Shown piece after piece: positions 36,151 to 47,800 of a DNA stretch of 64,000 bases (the first letter of the stretch is position 1; every line of letters starts with the position of its first letter). This DNA is from Streptomyces erythrochromogenes (lineage in GTDB: Bacteria > Actinomycetota > Actinomycetes > Streptomycetales > Streptomycetaceae): the NCBI RefSeq assembly GCF_036170895.1, contig NZ_CP108036.1:8405501-8469500 (forward strand). The letters run 5' to 3'. The notes under the pieces were generated by a model. That model saw only the letters and a list, made by a program, of their open reading frames with translations, did not search any database and was not told the DNA's origin. Position numbers and translations under genes: made by a program.

Positions 36151-37044
36151 TCAACCCAGGAGATCGGGCGCGCGCAGCATCTCGGGCGGGATGTCCCAGG
36201 CGTCGACCAGGTCGCGCGCGAGCGGCCGGACCTTGCGGCACAGGTCGCTCACCTCGCGGCTGATCGTCTTCGAGCGCTGCACGGTCAGTCGACCGTGCTC
36301 CATGAACCAGGCCCGGTCCGCCTCGATCGTCGAGAGGGCGAACAGATCGCACAGCAAGGCCAGTGCGACCTTCTCATCGCCCTCGGGCATCGCGCGTACC
36401 TTCTCCACGAACGCCTCCGTCACCAGCCGCTCGACGTGGGCGCGGGCGAGCGCGACGACGTGGTCCTGCACCTGTGAGAAGACCGCACCCGGGTCCCGCT
36501 TCTGGTCGGTCCCGCTCTTGATCCGGCGGGCCAGGCCGGCCAGCATGTGCTCTTCCTGGAAGCGGACCATGGCGAGCTGGTAGTCGGAGTCGAGCAGTCC
36601 GGCTTCCCGGTCCCATTCGTCGCCGCCGGGCAGCAGATCGCGTTCGCGTTCGAGCGGCTTGTGGACGGAGGTTCGCTCCAGGAGCGTTTCGACGGCGAGG
36701 CCGGTGACGAAGCGGACCATGCCCGCTTGGTCGAGGTCCTCGAACGCGCTCGCCTGATCGGTGAGCAGCCCCTTGGCGACGAGCTGCAGAAGGACGTGGT
36801 TGTCGCCTTCGAAGGTGGTGAACACGTCGCTGTCGGCCTTGAGCGCGGCGAACCGGTTGACCGCGAGGTATCCGGCGCCGCCGCAGGCTTCGCGGCACTC
36901 CTGGACGACCCGGGTGGCATGCCAGGTCGCGAGAGCCTTCAGCCCCGCGGCGCGGGACTCGAGGCGGCGCCGCTCCTCGGCGTCGTCCGTGATGCCGGAG
37001 AAGACGTCGTGCAGCTGTGAGCGGACCACGTCCTGGGCGCCGTG
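36151..37044 (-). pseudogene. C-terminal half of an acyl-CoA oxidase
   Basis: About 298 residues match the C-terminal part of acyl-CoA oxidases, the flavoenzymes that open beta-oxidation with O2. RVVQECREACGGAGYLAVNRF holds the conserved CREACGG segment, DVFTTFEGDNHVLLQLVAKGLL the family glutamate loop, and the oxidase C-terminal helices follow to DIPPEMLRAPDLLG. The N-terminal flavin and substrate domains (about 350 residues) are missing, and before about 37044 the frame is unrelated. The gene was cut by rearrangement. Confidence 0.75.
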
Positions 37045-37337
37045 CAGATCCGGGCGGCAGCCCGTCGTGCGGGCGGGCCTGCCCCGTGACGCCGGGGGAG
37101 GTGCGTCACGGGGACGGAGCCCCCTCCGGAAGCCCACCCCCACGGCGAGGCCTCCGACATGTACGCGTCTGACCCGGCGTCTCCACCCCAAACGCCCCTT
37201 CTTCGCAGCAGTTCTGAGAAGGCGTCACTTCTTGCCGCTCCCAGCGCGCCTGCGGGGCCGCTCTACTGCTGGTCAGCACGCGGAATCGGACTCCGCTCCG
37301 GATGCCCTGCCGCCCGGGACGTCGCACGCTGGGTTGT

Positions 37338-37562
37338 ATGGCGGACCAGACGGAGATCGTGATCCATCCCGTGTCGCCGCAGGGCGGGCGGAAGGTCACC
37401 GCGCACGTCCTCGGCGTGGACGCCGACCTCGGTCGGGCGTTCACGCCCGCGGATGTGTCGGAGTTCCTGCGCCGGGCCGGCCTGGAAGATGTGGACCTGT
37501 CCGAGGCGGGGCCGATCCGGTGGGAGGGCGGCGGCCCCGAAGTGTGGACCGGCGACATCTGA
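37338..37562 (+). CDS. Small hypothetical protein
   Basis: A 74-residue acidic protein, MADQTEIVIHPVSPQGGRKV to GPIRWEGGGPEVWTGDI. It alternates strand-like stretches with a helix (TPADVSEFLRRAGLEDVDL) and looks like a compact fold. The ATG at 37338 gives a natural N-terminus. The family is not recognised and no membrane or signal segment is seen. Confidence 0.6.
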   Translation: MADQTEIVIHPVSPQGGRKVTAHVLGVDADLGRAFTPADVSEFLRRAGLEDVDLSEAGPIRWEGGGPEVWTGDI

Positions 37563-37885
37563 CCCGCCCGGCTCGCGAGACTCCTGCGCGGGACGGGCAT
37601 CCCTGTCGGCGGGCGCCGGCGGGCCGACCCCTTGTATCGGGTGTGCAGGCGGCTGTTGGAGCCTTCTCCGTCCTGGGCGCTGTCGTTCTTCGGGGGCGGC
37701 CCGGCGATGACCTCCCGCTTCCCGTTCTCGGCCGGGGTGCCGGCGGGAAGCTCGTGACGCATTCGCACGGGCCGCCGCTCACCCGTCCGCCACGGTACGT
37801 AGCTGAAATGGTGCGCGCTGTGACTCCGGGTGTCAGCGTGGCGGAGGAAGTACCACCCCACGCAACGCATTGAGGAGTCGCCGTC
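37563..37885. other. Intergenic region
   Basis: About 320 bases. A minus frame reads VRMRHELPAGTPAENGKREVIAG, which looks protein-like but has no start, stop context or known family. Nothing else stands out. Confidence 0.3.
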
Positions 37886-38077
37886 ATGGGCGGTACGCAG
37901 GACAAGCGCCAGGAGCCGGGCAAGGTCCGCGAGGAACAGCAGCGCCCACAGCGCCCGCAGCGGCCCGGTCAGGACCCGGTGCACCCCGAGCCCGGCATGC
38001 CTTCCCGCGGCGGCCAGCGCCCGGAGGACATGGAGCGGCGCCGCGACGAGCGCGACGACCTGCGCGAGGACTTCTGA
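37886..38077 (+). CDS. Small hydrophilic Arg/Glu/Gln-rich protein
   Basis: A 63-residue, highly charged, Pro/Gln/Arg-rich protein (MGGTQDKRQEPGKVREEQQR to MERRRDERDDLREDF). It is predicted disordered. AGGAG precedes the ATG with good spacing, and a terminator-like hairpin follows 23 bases after the stop, which supports real expression. Function unknown. Confidence 0.55.
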   Translation: MGGTQDKRQEPGKVREEQQRPQRPQRPGQDPVHPEPGMPSRGGQRPEDMERRRDERDDLREDF

Positions 38078-38100
38078 CGCAAACGGCATCCCACGCACGC

Positions 38101-38141
38101 AGAGCCCGGCCAGGCGCCCGTAGTCACCCCGGCCGGGCTCT
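38101..38141 (+). terminator. Terminator hairpin
   Basis: AGAGCCCGGCC (38101-38111) and GGCCGGGCTCT (38131-38141) form a perfect 11-bp stem with a 19-base loop, 23 bases after the stop of the small hydrophilic protein gene. Confidence 0.65.
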
Positions 38142-38482
38142 GTCCATGCCACCGCCCGGCCCCACCACAGGCCTGGGGCGCAGCGTCGGCGCCCGGCCAT
38201 GGTGGCGTGGCCCCGGGGGCCACGCTCAGCCGGCCTGCGCCTCGGGGGAGCTGAGAAGGGGCCACCATGCCATCGGCCACCACCACGGAGTCGGACAGCT
38301 CGCCGGACGACAGGTCACCCCGGTCCCTGTCACGCGTTCACACCCGGCGGTCAAGGTGCCGGAACCCCGGGAGTGCCGCGTCGTTGGACGGTTGGGACGC
38401 ATACCGCCCGGGAAACTTCATCCGTTCCCCCACGGGTCTGCCCGGCGCGGGTCCGGCGTGACCCGGCCGCGTTGGGCAGGGC

Positions 38483-38776
38483 ATGGAGATGGTGGAGCAA
38501 CTGCCGTTCGGGATGCAGACCCCGGTCGAGGTGACGTACGTCCGGTGCGCGCAGTGCGGAGCACTTGGTGAGCTCGTCCTCGAGGACGAGCGGATGGACC
38601 TGGCGCTCGCCCGGGCCAGGGACCACGTCCTCAAGATGCACCCGGGTGTGAACGTCCCCAAGGCGCTCCGGCTCGTGCCCGACGCCGCCTACCCGCCTGC
38701 GGACTGCCCGGACGTCGCCGGGTGGGTTGCGCAGTACAACGCCCGGGACGGGGTGGAGGCCTGGGGCCCGCGATAG
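38483..38776 (+). CDS. Hypothetical protein with CxxC motif
   Basis: A 97-residue protein. VTYVRCAQCGALGELVLEDERM has a CxxC pair at about residues 22-25 followed by a helical stretch (DLALARARDHVLKMHPGVN). It ends WVAQYNARDGVEAWGPR with one further Cys. The CxxC could be half of a metal site. The starts at 38483 and 38489 (MVEQL) are both possible. No family is recognised. Confidence 0.55.
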   Translation: MEMVEQLPFGMQTPVEVTYVRCAQCGALGELVLEDERMDLALARARDHVLKMHPGVNVPKALRLVPDAAYPPADCPDVAGWVAQYNARDGVEAWGPR

Positions 38777-38958
38777 CAGGCGAGCGATCCCTTCTTATCC
38801 CCGTCGGGCGGCCACGCGGCGCTCTGCGGTCGGGCAGACTGCCACGCCACGGCCCACGAGAAGAAGCGGCAGCCGGTCCAGCGGCCGGAACCTCGCCGGG
38901 CACCCTTGTCCCGGCGCTGCGCCCGGGCAGCGGGGCCACGAGGAAGGACACGTAGCTG

Positions 38959-39310
38959 GTGGGGGACATCGATGACGCCCTGGACCGAGCCGACCTGGAA
39001 GGGCTCACGCGCGAGCCGCCCAAGACGTTGAAGGGGCGGATCAACTTCTTGGTCAGGCAGCTAAAGTCGACCAGGGCCGTCGCTCAGGAGCTGGGGGTCA
39101 TTTCAGCGGTCCATGGAGCGCTACCGCAAGGGCGACCGGAAGACTCCGCCCAAGAGTGTTGTGGACCGTATCGACACGGCCGTACGGGCCCGCTGGCAGC
39201 CCGTGGTACGCGGCCGCCGCCGCAAACAGGCCGCCGCCAGTACCGGGATCACGGTGGAGACGCGGGCCCGGTTCGGCTACACCGCGCCCGTCGGCACGAC
39301 CGACGACGGC
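38959..39310 (+). pseudogene. tpg: Telomere terminal protein Tpg remnant, frameshifted and truncated
   Basis: The first frame (GTG 38959) reads MGDIDDALDRADLEGLTREPPK, then RINFLVRQLKSTRAVAQELGV. After a frameshift near 39105 the second frame continues ERYRKGDRKTPPKSVVDRID, AVRARWQPVVRGRRRKQ and GITVETRARFGYTAPVGTTDDG. This is the N-terminal two thirds of Tpg, the protein covalently attached to telomere 5' ends of linear Streptomyces replicons, including its DNA-binding helix-turn-helix. The C-terminal part, carrying the region needed for priming, is replaced by unrelated sequence. It is non-functional, but points to a linear replicon. Confidence 0.8.
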
Positions 39311-39443
39311 GAGAAATTCGGCCGGCAGCGTTCGCCGTCGAACCAGCTGTTTGGATCAGCATTCGTCCCGGTTACGCGTTCCCGTCCATCTCGTGAATGC
39401 GGCCTGCATGGGCGACCGGTCGAGTAGGCGCCCGGGACGAGGC

Positions 39444-39587
39444 AATCCGGCAGGCCACGTGCGTCACCTTCGGCGAGCCGACCACCCGTACGGTCTCCAG
39501 GCGTAGCACGGGGGAGGCGCCCTCGAACAGACGGGTGCCCGCGCCGATCCGCCCGTGCCGGAGCCGGGCGTGGGCGAGCCGGCACAA
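39444..39587 (-). pseudogene. C-terminal fragment of a RibD/dihydrofolate-reductase-like protein
   Basis: The minus frame reads GRIGAGTRLFEGASPVLRLE, then TVRVVGSPKVTHVACRI, matching the last strands of the RibD C-terminal family common in Streptomyces. Most of the protein is absent. It lies between the tpg remnant and the VanJ-like gene. Confidence 0.45.
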
Positions 39588-39773
39588 CCGGTAACAGGTG
39601 CGGCGGGCGTCAGGCCACGACCCGCATCATCAGTCTGCTCTGCATGACCGATACCCAGCTGAAACGCAACTGCGGGTCCCTCGAAGGCGCCTCCTGACGC
39701 CCTGGAAGCGCGCCTCTCCCAGGCTGTGCTGGTACCGGATCACCGGCTTACGAGATATCGGAAGGCAAATGCC

Positions 39774-40790
39774 GTGCTGAGCACTCCGTACCGTTCTGAG
39801 GCCACCGAGGAAGCGGAGCCGCCCGCCCCGCCTCCGCCTCTGTCCGCCAACCGCTGCCGCATACTCGTGCCCACCGGCCGTGGCCGCGGCTTGCTGATCG
39901 CCACCGGCGCGGTGTGTGCGGCCCTGACGATGGCCCTGCACACCAGAATCCCGAACGGGGCCGTCAACCTCGGCAGCCTGTTCCAGACCTTCCTGCCCTG
40001 GGCCGGGCTGAGTGTCCCCGTCCTCCTCGTGGCGGCGGCAGTACGCCGCTCCCGGCTCGCGGCCGTCGCCGTCCTGGCCCCCCTAGCCGTCTGGGGCCTC
40101 CTTTTCGGCGGGACCCTCGCTGACAAGCGATCCGGCAGCGGGAACTTCACCGTGGTAAGCCACAACGTGGACGAGGACAATCCCGATCCGGCGCGGACCG
40201 CGCGAGCGCTTGCCGCATCGGGCGCGGACGTGCTGGCCCTGGAAGAGATGTCCTCGAAGGCCACGCCCTTCTACGAACGCGAGCTTGCCGCCGGCTATCC
40301 GTACCGCTCCGACACTCTCGGCGTCAGACTGTGGAGCAAGCACCCCCTGAACGGCGTGGAAGCGGTGCCGATCATGCCGTGGACACGTGCCGTACGGGCC
40401 ACCGTAGCGACCCCGCACGGCCCTGTCGCGGTCTTCGCCGCCCACCTCGCTTCGGTACGCCTGACCCCGGACGCCGGATTTACCACCGACCGCCGCAATG
40501 ACGCGGCCCGGAAGCTGGCCGCGGCCGTGCGGGCAGAGCCGCTGGACAGGGTCGTCGTGATGGGTGACTTCAACGGCACGGCGGATGACTCGGCTTTGCG
40601 ACCGGTGACCTCCCAGCTGACCTCCGCTCAGCGCGCGGCGGGCGCAGGCTTCGGATTCACCTGGCCCGCTCCGTTCCCCATGGTCCGCATCGACCAGATC
40701 CTGGTGAAGGGGATGAGCACGACCTCCTCGTGGACCCTTCCCGCTACCGGCAGCGACCACCTCCCCGTCGCGGCCTCCCTCCGGCTGTGA
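39774..40790 (+). CDS. VanJ-like membrane-bound endonuclease/exonuclease/phosphatase-family protein
   Basis: A 338-residue protein. Three membrane helices (about residues 38-56, 68-90 and 93-113) precede an outward EEP-fold domain. Seen are VVSHNVDEDNPDPA with Asn131, DVLALEEM with Glu157/158, FAAHLASVRLTPD, VVMGDFNGT and the terminal GSDHLPVAA with the catalytic Asp-His. This layout matches VanJ, which protects Streptomyces against teicoplanin-type antibiotics, probably by acting on undecaprenyl pyrophosphate. The GTG at 39774 has GGAAGG 7 bases upstream. A CseB/CseC-like two-component system follows and may sense envelope stress. Confidence 0.8.
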   Translation: MLSTPYRSEATEEAEPPAPPPPLSANRCRILVPTGRGRGLLIATGAVCAALTMALHTRIPNGAVNLGSLFQTFLPWAGLSVPVLLVAAAVRRSRLAAVAVLAPLAVWGLLFGGTLADKRSGSGNFTVVSHNVDEDNPDPARTARALAASGADVLALEEMSSKATPFYERELAAGYPYRSDTLGVRLWSKHPLNGVEAVPIMPWTRAVRATVATPHGPVAVFAAHLASVRLTPDAGFTTDRRNDAARKLAAAVRAEPLDRVVVMGDFNGTADDSALRPVTSQLTSAQRAAGAGFGFTWPAPFPMVRIDQILVKGMSTTSSWTLPATGSDHLPVAASLRL

Positions 40791-40829
40791 CCGCACCGCA
40801 GGCCCCACTGACTAGGATGGACTCCACAA

Positions 40830-41618
<789 letters not shown>

Positions 41619-41634
41619 GGGACCCTCCACACCC

Positions 41635-42909
41635 ATGGCACTCCTCAACCCGCGCGCCCTGCGCTGGAAGATAGCCGCCCTGACCGCAGCCGCCTGCTGC
41701 GCCGTGGCCGCCGTGATCGGCCTCCTCGTCCACCAGGCGATGGCCGAACGAAGTGAACACACCGGGAACGAACGCCTCTCCGCGCGCCTGGCAGCCGCGG
41801 AGCGCGAGTACACCCGCACGGGCAGCGCGCCGCTCGAAGTCGAAGTCCTCACTCCCGAGCGGCTCGACGCACCGCTCGCCCGGGCGCTGGCCGCCAAGGA
41901 CCCGGCCGCTCTGTACGCGACCTGGAACGACCGCAAACCCCCCAACTGGTACTGGATGTGGGCGGCCATGCCCGTCGAGGGCGGCCGGGTACTCGTCGCC
42001 CGCACGGACATGAGCTCCGAGGTACGCGGCCTCCAACTCCTGGACCGCAGCATCGTCAAAGCCGTGCTCGCCGCCCTCCTGGTCGTCGTACCGCTCGCCG
42101 CCCTGGCCACCGAACCGATGAACCGCAGGCTGCGCCGGGGATCCCGCACGGCCCGGGCCATCGCCGGCGGCGACCTCGACGCCCGGATCGGACCGGGCGG
42201 CCGGGCCCGTGACGAGATCACCGAGATGGCGGCGGCCGTCGACGAGATGGCTGCGGCCCTGCAGCACAAGCTGGAAGGCGAGCGTCGCTTCACCGCGGAC
42301 GTCGCGCACGAACTGCGCACCCCGCTGATGGGGTTGTCCACCGCAGCCGGTCTCCTCCCGGAGGGCGACGAGGCGGCCGAGCTCGTCCGGGACCGTGCCC
42401 GGGCCCTGAACGGGCTGGTCGAGGACCTCCTGGAAATCTCCCGGCTCGACGCCGGAGCCGAACAAGCCCGGACCGACGCGGTGCCGCTGGGCGAACTGGT
42501 CACCGACATCGTCCGCCGCACGGGGACGCCGACCGCCGTGGCGATCCGTGCCACCCCGATCCTGGAGACCGACCCGCGCCGGGTGGAACGGATCGTGGTC
42601 AACCTCGTCACCAACGCACACCGGCACGGCACCGGCCCCGTCCAAGTCGCTGTGGAGGCCACCGCCACGGGCGCGCGGATCCTCGTACGGGACCAAGGGC
42701 TCGGCTATCCCGCTGCGCTGCTCACGGAAGGCCCGCAACGCTTTCGGACGGGAACCCCCGAGCGAGGGCGGGGGCACGGACTCGGGCTGACCATCGCGCT
42801 TGGGCAGGCGAACGTCCTCGGCGCCAGGCTGGCCTTCGCGAACGCTCCGGAAGGGGGCGCGGTCGCCACCCTCGACCTAGACGGCGGGTGCGGTCCGTCC
42901 GGTGGCTGA
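41635..42909 (+). CDS. Sensor histidine kinase (CseC-like)
   Basis: A 424-residue membrane kinase. TM1 is at about residues 12-34 and TM2 at about 140-160. The short external sensor has a Trp/Tyr-rich end (RKPPNWYWMWAAMP). HAMP (DLDARIGPGG) leads to HisKA with His225 in FTADVAHELRTPLMGL, then the N box IVVNLVTNAHRHG and a G box RGHGLGLTIA. It lies immediately after its regulator, on the same transcript. Together with the VanJ-like gene it suggests an antibiotic or envelope-stress response. Confidence 0.88.
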   Translation: MALLNPRALRWKIAALTAAACCAVAAVIGLLVHQAMAERSEHTGNERLSARLAAAEREYTRTGSAPLEVEVLTPERLDAPLARALAAKDPAALYATWNDRKPPNWYWMWAAMPVEGGRVLVARTDMSSEVRGLQLLDRSIVKAVLAALLVVVPLAALATEPMNRRLRRGSRTARAIAGGDLDARIGPGGRARDEITEMAAAVDEMAAALQHKLEGERRFTADVAHELRTPLMGLSTAAGLLPEGDEAAELVRDRARALNGLVEDLLEISRLDAGAEQARTDAVPLGELVTDIVRRTGTPTAVAIRATPILETDPRRVERIVVNLVTNAHRHGTGPVQVAVEATATGARILVRDQGLGYPAALLTEGPQRFRTGTPERGRGHGLGLTIALGQANVLGARLAFANAPEGGAVATLDLDGGCGPSGG

Positions 42910-43502
42910 AACGGTGTGATGACCCGTCCCTGCCGGCGCTCGGCGACCCGCCAGACCGCGCCGCCGCCCGACGAGCGTTAGCGGCGCACGCCACCGACCC
43001 TGAGGACTCGGCGCCGCTGCCGGACATGCTCGGTCGGCCTGCTCTCGCCCACCGGCAGGAGCCCGCCGCGGCCGCGGCAGTGGGGCCTGGCAGGTACAGG
43101 TCCGGTGCTGCCCCCCGGGTCGGCGGGTCGCAGCCGGGTTCCGGACACGCATCGTGAGGGCGCCCAGTGTTACACGCTGCCGGAGGGGATCATGGTGGGT
43201 GGGATGGGGGTGACAGTCCTCCTGGCCGGGGCGCGAGTCACGTCGAGCACGCCCTCCCCATGTCGGACTCACCGCCGACTTCTCTGCCGCGGTCGCCCTT
43301 GGGGGTGGGCACCCGAGCGTGTCCGGCACCGCCCCCGTACGAACGACCACGCCCGAGTATGCGTGCTGGATGCCCGGGTGGGGTTTCGTTCAGACGTCGC
43401 TTCTTATGGCCGTCTGACACCTGAAGTCATTGCCCGCCGTTCAGCGTCCGTGGGAGCGCCTGGCGTTGCCGTCCGAGCAGATCTCATCAGGAGGCGTACG
43501 CG
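42910..43502. other. Long intergenic region
   Basis: About 590 bases. Short frames on both strands give only Arg/Pro/Ala-rich translations. A weak similarity of DPPDRAAARRALAAHATD near 42945-43000 to small actinomycete DUF5999-type proteins is too short to call. AGGAGG at 43490-43495 belongs to the next gene. Confidence 0.4.
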
Positions 43503-43670
43503 GTGTTGACGTTGGACGAGGCGGTTGTTCAGCTTGACGACAGGTCCTCGGCGAAACGCCGTGCGGCTGCGAAACGACTGCGCAGACTCGCTGCCACGAC
43601 GGCCGGCCCGTCGCTGCTGGGCGCCCTCCAGCGCGAGGTTCGCGACCTGCGGACGTGGGAAGTTCCGCGG
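43503..43670 (+). pseudogene. N-terminal fragment of a HEAT-repeat protein
   Basis: With AGGAGG and the GTG at 43503 the frame starts LTLDEAVVQLDDRSSAKRRA, AAKRLRRLAATTAG and ALQREVRDLRTWE. This is the start of actinomycete HEAT-repeat proteins, in which the next words would be another helical repeat. Here it is cut after about 56 codons and runs into a diiron oxygenase fragment. Confidence 0.55.
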
Positions 43671-43766
43671 GGCGGGCAGCCGCTGGCCGGAGAGGCGCCC
43701 GCCACTCCGGTATGTTCAGCCAGCTTCTGGACGGTCTCGGCTGCCCCGACTATCGCCCCTCAGCAA

Positions 43767-44178
43767 CCCTTCACCGTGCAGCCGTATGTTTCCTCCCCTC
43801 CCGGGACGACCTCAGGTTCGCCACGCCGCTGATCTTCGAAGAAGTCCTCGACCGCTTCCAGCGCGAGGCAGCCCGCGACGAGCGGGTCCACCCGCTTGTC
43901 CGCCAGGTGTGCCGGATCCACGTCGCCGACGAGGCCCGGCACATCAGTTTCGCGCGCTCCGCCCTACGGGACTCCGTCAGACACATGCCGTCCGCACGCC
44001 TAGCCGTGCAGCGGCAACGGATGGGTATCCGCGCAGTGGCAGTCACCAAGCTACTGGTCAACTCGCGCGTCTATCGCGACATGGGCCTGGATCCACGTGT
44101 TGCCCGCAGCGAAACACGTGCCAATGCACACTTCCGGGAAACGCTGCGGTGGAGCGGAGCCAAGGTCGTTCCATTCCT
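43767..44178 (+). pseudogene. AurF-like diiron oxygenase fragment
   Basis: The frame encodes LIFEEVLDRFQREAARDERVHPLV, then RIHVADEARHISFAR, with the ExxRH iron-binding motif (EARH), and continues through helices to FRETLRWSGAKVVPFL. This matches the later part of AurF-type N-oxygenases, which oxidise aryl amines with a diiron centre. The N-terminal helices carrying the other ligands are missing, so it is inactive. Confidence 0.6.
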
Positions 44179-44832
44179 GCTCCCGTCGAGACGTGCGGAA
44201 CATCGTCCGTGCCAGTGCCACGGACGGTCACCAGCACCCCGAACAAGACGGTGGTGTCGAGCACAACATCATCGACGCCGGATCTTTCAACTCCATCCCA
44301 CCCCTCGGCATTCAGAAGGTCGTCGCCAGGCCCCGGGGAGAAGAAGGACACCGGCCAGATCACCCTCGCCCCCAGGATGACTCTCCGGATGGTCCGGCGC
44401 TCGGCTCCCCGACCCCGTCCCATGATGATTTTGAAGCGGCCGGGGCGGAGGTGTATCCGGAGATCGGGCCGGACTGCACCCTGATCGGGAGTCGAGAGCG
44501 AGGAAGCGTCGCAGCGTCGCCCGCGGCGTGGCGGAACGGACGATGCTGCCGGTCAGGCTCGCGGACACGGGAAATCAGCCTCGCTTGCGTGGACGGATAT
44601 GGGCCTCGGGCCGAGCGCGGGCCCCCAGAACCTGCTGCCTCGCCGGTGTCGCCCGGCCCTGGCGGAGTCAATTGCCTGGGAGTCAAGAGGCTGGCTCGGG
44701 TGGGCCGTTCGGCGCACCGAAGGTCTTACCAGACAGTAACTTTGAGTGGGTTAGGTGTGACTCGGCCGAACGGGCGCCTCGTGACCGAAATGAGATGCCA
44801 TTCCGCTCACGGGAAAGAATCACTTTGTTCAT
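44179..44832. other. Upstream region of the RHS gene
   Basis: About 650 bases without a supported gene. The last 130 bases (44740-44870) are clearly less GC-rich than the surroundings, with TTTGTTCATTTGG and TTTTAGACC. This fits a promoter region or recently acquired DNA in front of the RHS toxin gene. Confidence 0.4.
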
Positions 44833-47800
44833 TTGGTGACGATTTTAGACCTTGTAGGGACGGCTACTTTCAAGGCAGTGATCATTTGCGATGTGCAGGT
44901 GGTCGAATCGTCATCCCCTGGGGGGATCTTGCGTTACCGAAGAAGAGCGGACGGGCCTGCGGGGCGCGTCCGGTCGCCGTTCAGGGCACCGGCCGGGCTG
45001 GGTGCCACGGCCGCCGCGCTGGCTGTCGTGATGACCGTGTCGACGATCTACGGAGCCGAGGCCGCCATAGCCGCCCCCGCCCCCGGCGCCGACAAGGCGA
45101 AGCAGGCCCCGCAGACCGCGCAGTCCGCGGCGGACATACCGTCCGCCCGGGTGGCCGCGCGTCTGTACAAGCACCGCGTGGAGGCGCTCTCGGAGCGCTC
45201 CGAGACGTCCACGACGTATGTCAACCAGGACGGGTCGCTGACCACCGAGATCGCGGCCGGCCCGATCCGGTTCAAGGACCCCGCCACGGGCCAGTGGCGC
45301 GACGTCGATGTGAACCTCGCGGCCGGGCCCGACGGTTCGGTCGCCTCCAAGGCCCACCCGCAGGGCCTGCGCCTGTCCGGGAAGACCGCCTCGAAGGTGC
45401 CCTTCCTGAAGTCGGCCCCGCCGGCCGGGGACACGACGGCGGCCGCGGACCTGGTGACACTGGGCACCGGCGACGAGGCGATCACGCTCCAGTGGCGCGG
45501 CGGCCTGCCGGCCCCGAAGCTGGACGGCACGAAGGCCACGTACGAAGGCGCCGTGCCGGGTGCGGACCTGATCGTCGAGGCGACCCGTACCGGCTTCGAG
45601 CAGTTCGTCGAACTGAAGGCGAAGCCCGAGGCGGGCTTCGGCTACACGCTGCCCCTGAAGACCATGGGCCTGAAGGTCGAGCAGCAGCCCGACGGCAGCG
45701 TGCTCTTCACCGACAAGAAGTCGCAGAAGACCGCGACCATGCCGGCCCCGGTCATGTGGGACGCGACCGTCGACGCCGCCTCCGGCGAGCACACCCGGCG
45801 GGCGAAGGTCGGCATGAAGGTCGTCAAGACCAAGGACGGCGTCGACCTGGTCATCACCCCCGACGCGGCCTTCCTCGCGGACCCCGCGACGAAGTACCCT
45901 GTCACCGTCGACCCCTCGACGTCCTCGCTGGGCAACCTCTTCGATACCTACGTCCAGCAGGGCGAGACCGTCGACTGGTCCAACGACACCGAGCTGGACC
46001 TCGGCAACCCCGGTACCAAGAACGGTGACGGAACCTGGCGCACGGCGCGTTCCTTCATCACCTGGAACACCGCTCCGGTCGCCGACGCGCTGATCTCGGA
46101 CGCGAAACTGTCGCTGTGGAACTTCCACTCCGGCAACACGGATTGCACTGCTCAGCCCTGGGAAGTGTGGACCGCCAACAACGCCTCCACCGCCTCCCGC
46201 TGGACCAATCAGCCGGCGATGGTCACCAAGATGGCCACCTCCACCGAGACCAAGGGCAACCCGGGCTGCGCCACCCAGCCCGACGGCTGGATCAACGCCG
46301 ACGTCACCAGCCTGGTCCAGCACTGGTCCAACAACAAGTGGGCGGTCTCGGGCATGGGCCTGCGGGCCACGGACGAGAACAACATCAAGCAGTGGAAGCG
46401 GGTGAACTCCTCCAACGCCGCCTCCAATGTCCCTAAGCTGACCGTCACCTACAACTACCGGCCGCGGACGGGCACCAAGCAGGAGGCCGGCCCGCCGTTC
46501 TTCTCCTACGGCGGCGCCTACACCGTCAACACCCTGACCCCGACCCTGCGCGACACCTTCGTCGACGCCAATGGCGACCAGGTCAACGGCACCTTCCAGA
46601 TCTTCGACTCGGCCACCAACACCCAGGTCGGCAACGTCATCGTGTCGCCCTTCGTCGCTTCCGGCGAGGCTGCCTCGGTCACCGTTCCGGCAGGTGTGCT
46701 GACCAACGGCAAGACATACAAGTTCCGCTCCAACCCGTACGACGGAACCCACTACAACCTTGGCTGGTCGGCCTGGAAGACGTTCACCGTCGACACCACC
46801 GCCCCCTCCGCCCCCACCGGGCTGACCTCGACGGACTACCCGTCCAACGCCTGGGTCAAGAGCGCCGGGCAGGCAGGGAACTTCACCGTCTCCCCGCCCG
46901 CCGGCACGGATCACCAGTGGCTCGAATGGTCCCTGGACGCCGCCGAGTGGACGCGCGTGCCCACCGACGGTGCCGCCGGCACCCGGACGTTGTCCGTCAC
47001 CCCGCCGTCGAACGGAACCCACACCCTCCATGTGCGCACCGTCGACAAGGCCGACAACGAGTCGGAGGCCGTCGAGTACGAGTTCCACGCCGGGCCGGGC
47101 GGCTTCGTCCAGCCTGAGGACGGCGAGCGTACGGCCCGACGGCTTCCCCTGACCGCCGAAGCGGACGGCGCCGCCTTCAACGCGGCGTCCTTCTCCTGGC
47201 GCCGCTCCGAGGCCGACCCCTGGGTCCAGATTCCGCCGGGGCACGTCACCAACGGCGGCACGCCGCTGACGGCCTGGCCCGTGTCCATGACCTCGGGGCG
47301 CACTCCCGCACTGGTCTGGAATACCACCGACACGGTCGACCCGGACGGCAGCGTCCAGATCAAGGCCGACTTCACCGGCCCGGCGAGCGCCACCGGCGCC
47401 ACCCAGCCCCTCGCCGTAGTCGTCGACCGCAACGCGAGCGGCGCCGCCACCAGTCCGGTCGGTCCGGGCACGCTCAACCTGCTGACCGGCGACTACGAGG
47501 TGTCGGCCACCGACGTGTCCGCCTTCGGCATGTCCGTCTCCCGCACCACGTCCTCGCGCGACCCTCACAAGGGCATCAAGCAGGAGGGCCAGGCCGCGAT
47601 CTTCGGCCAGGAGTGGGCCTCCGGCACGGCGGCCGAGCTCGTCCAGTCCGACTACTCGCACGTCGCGCGGGTCTCGGACACGGCCGTGGACGTCGTGACC
47701 ACCTCGGGTGACGCGCTGCACTTCACCGCCAACGCGGCACGCACCGGCTGGGTCTCCGAGCCCGGCGCCGGCAGCATAACCCTGACCGGTAGCCTCAGCG

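Noticed and set aside
38267..38461. 64-residue ORF with GAAGGGG before the ATG
   Set aside because: Low-complexity Ser/Arg/Pro translation with no fold or family; the ribosome-site resemblance alone is not enough.
44058..44423. Minus-strand ORF with DDVVLDTTVLFGVLVTV
   Set aside because: Antisense to the AurF fragment and its downstream debris; no start site or family.
44911..47721. 936-residue minus-strand frame antisense to the RHS gene
   Set aside because: Val/Gly/Arg-rich antisense shadow; the RHS frame has clear domains.
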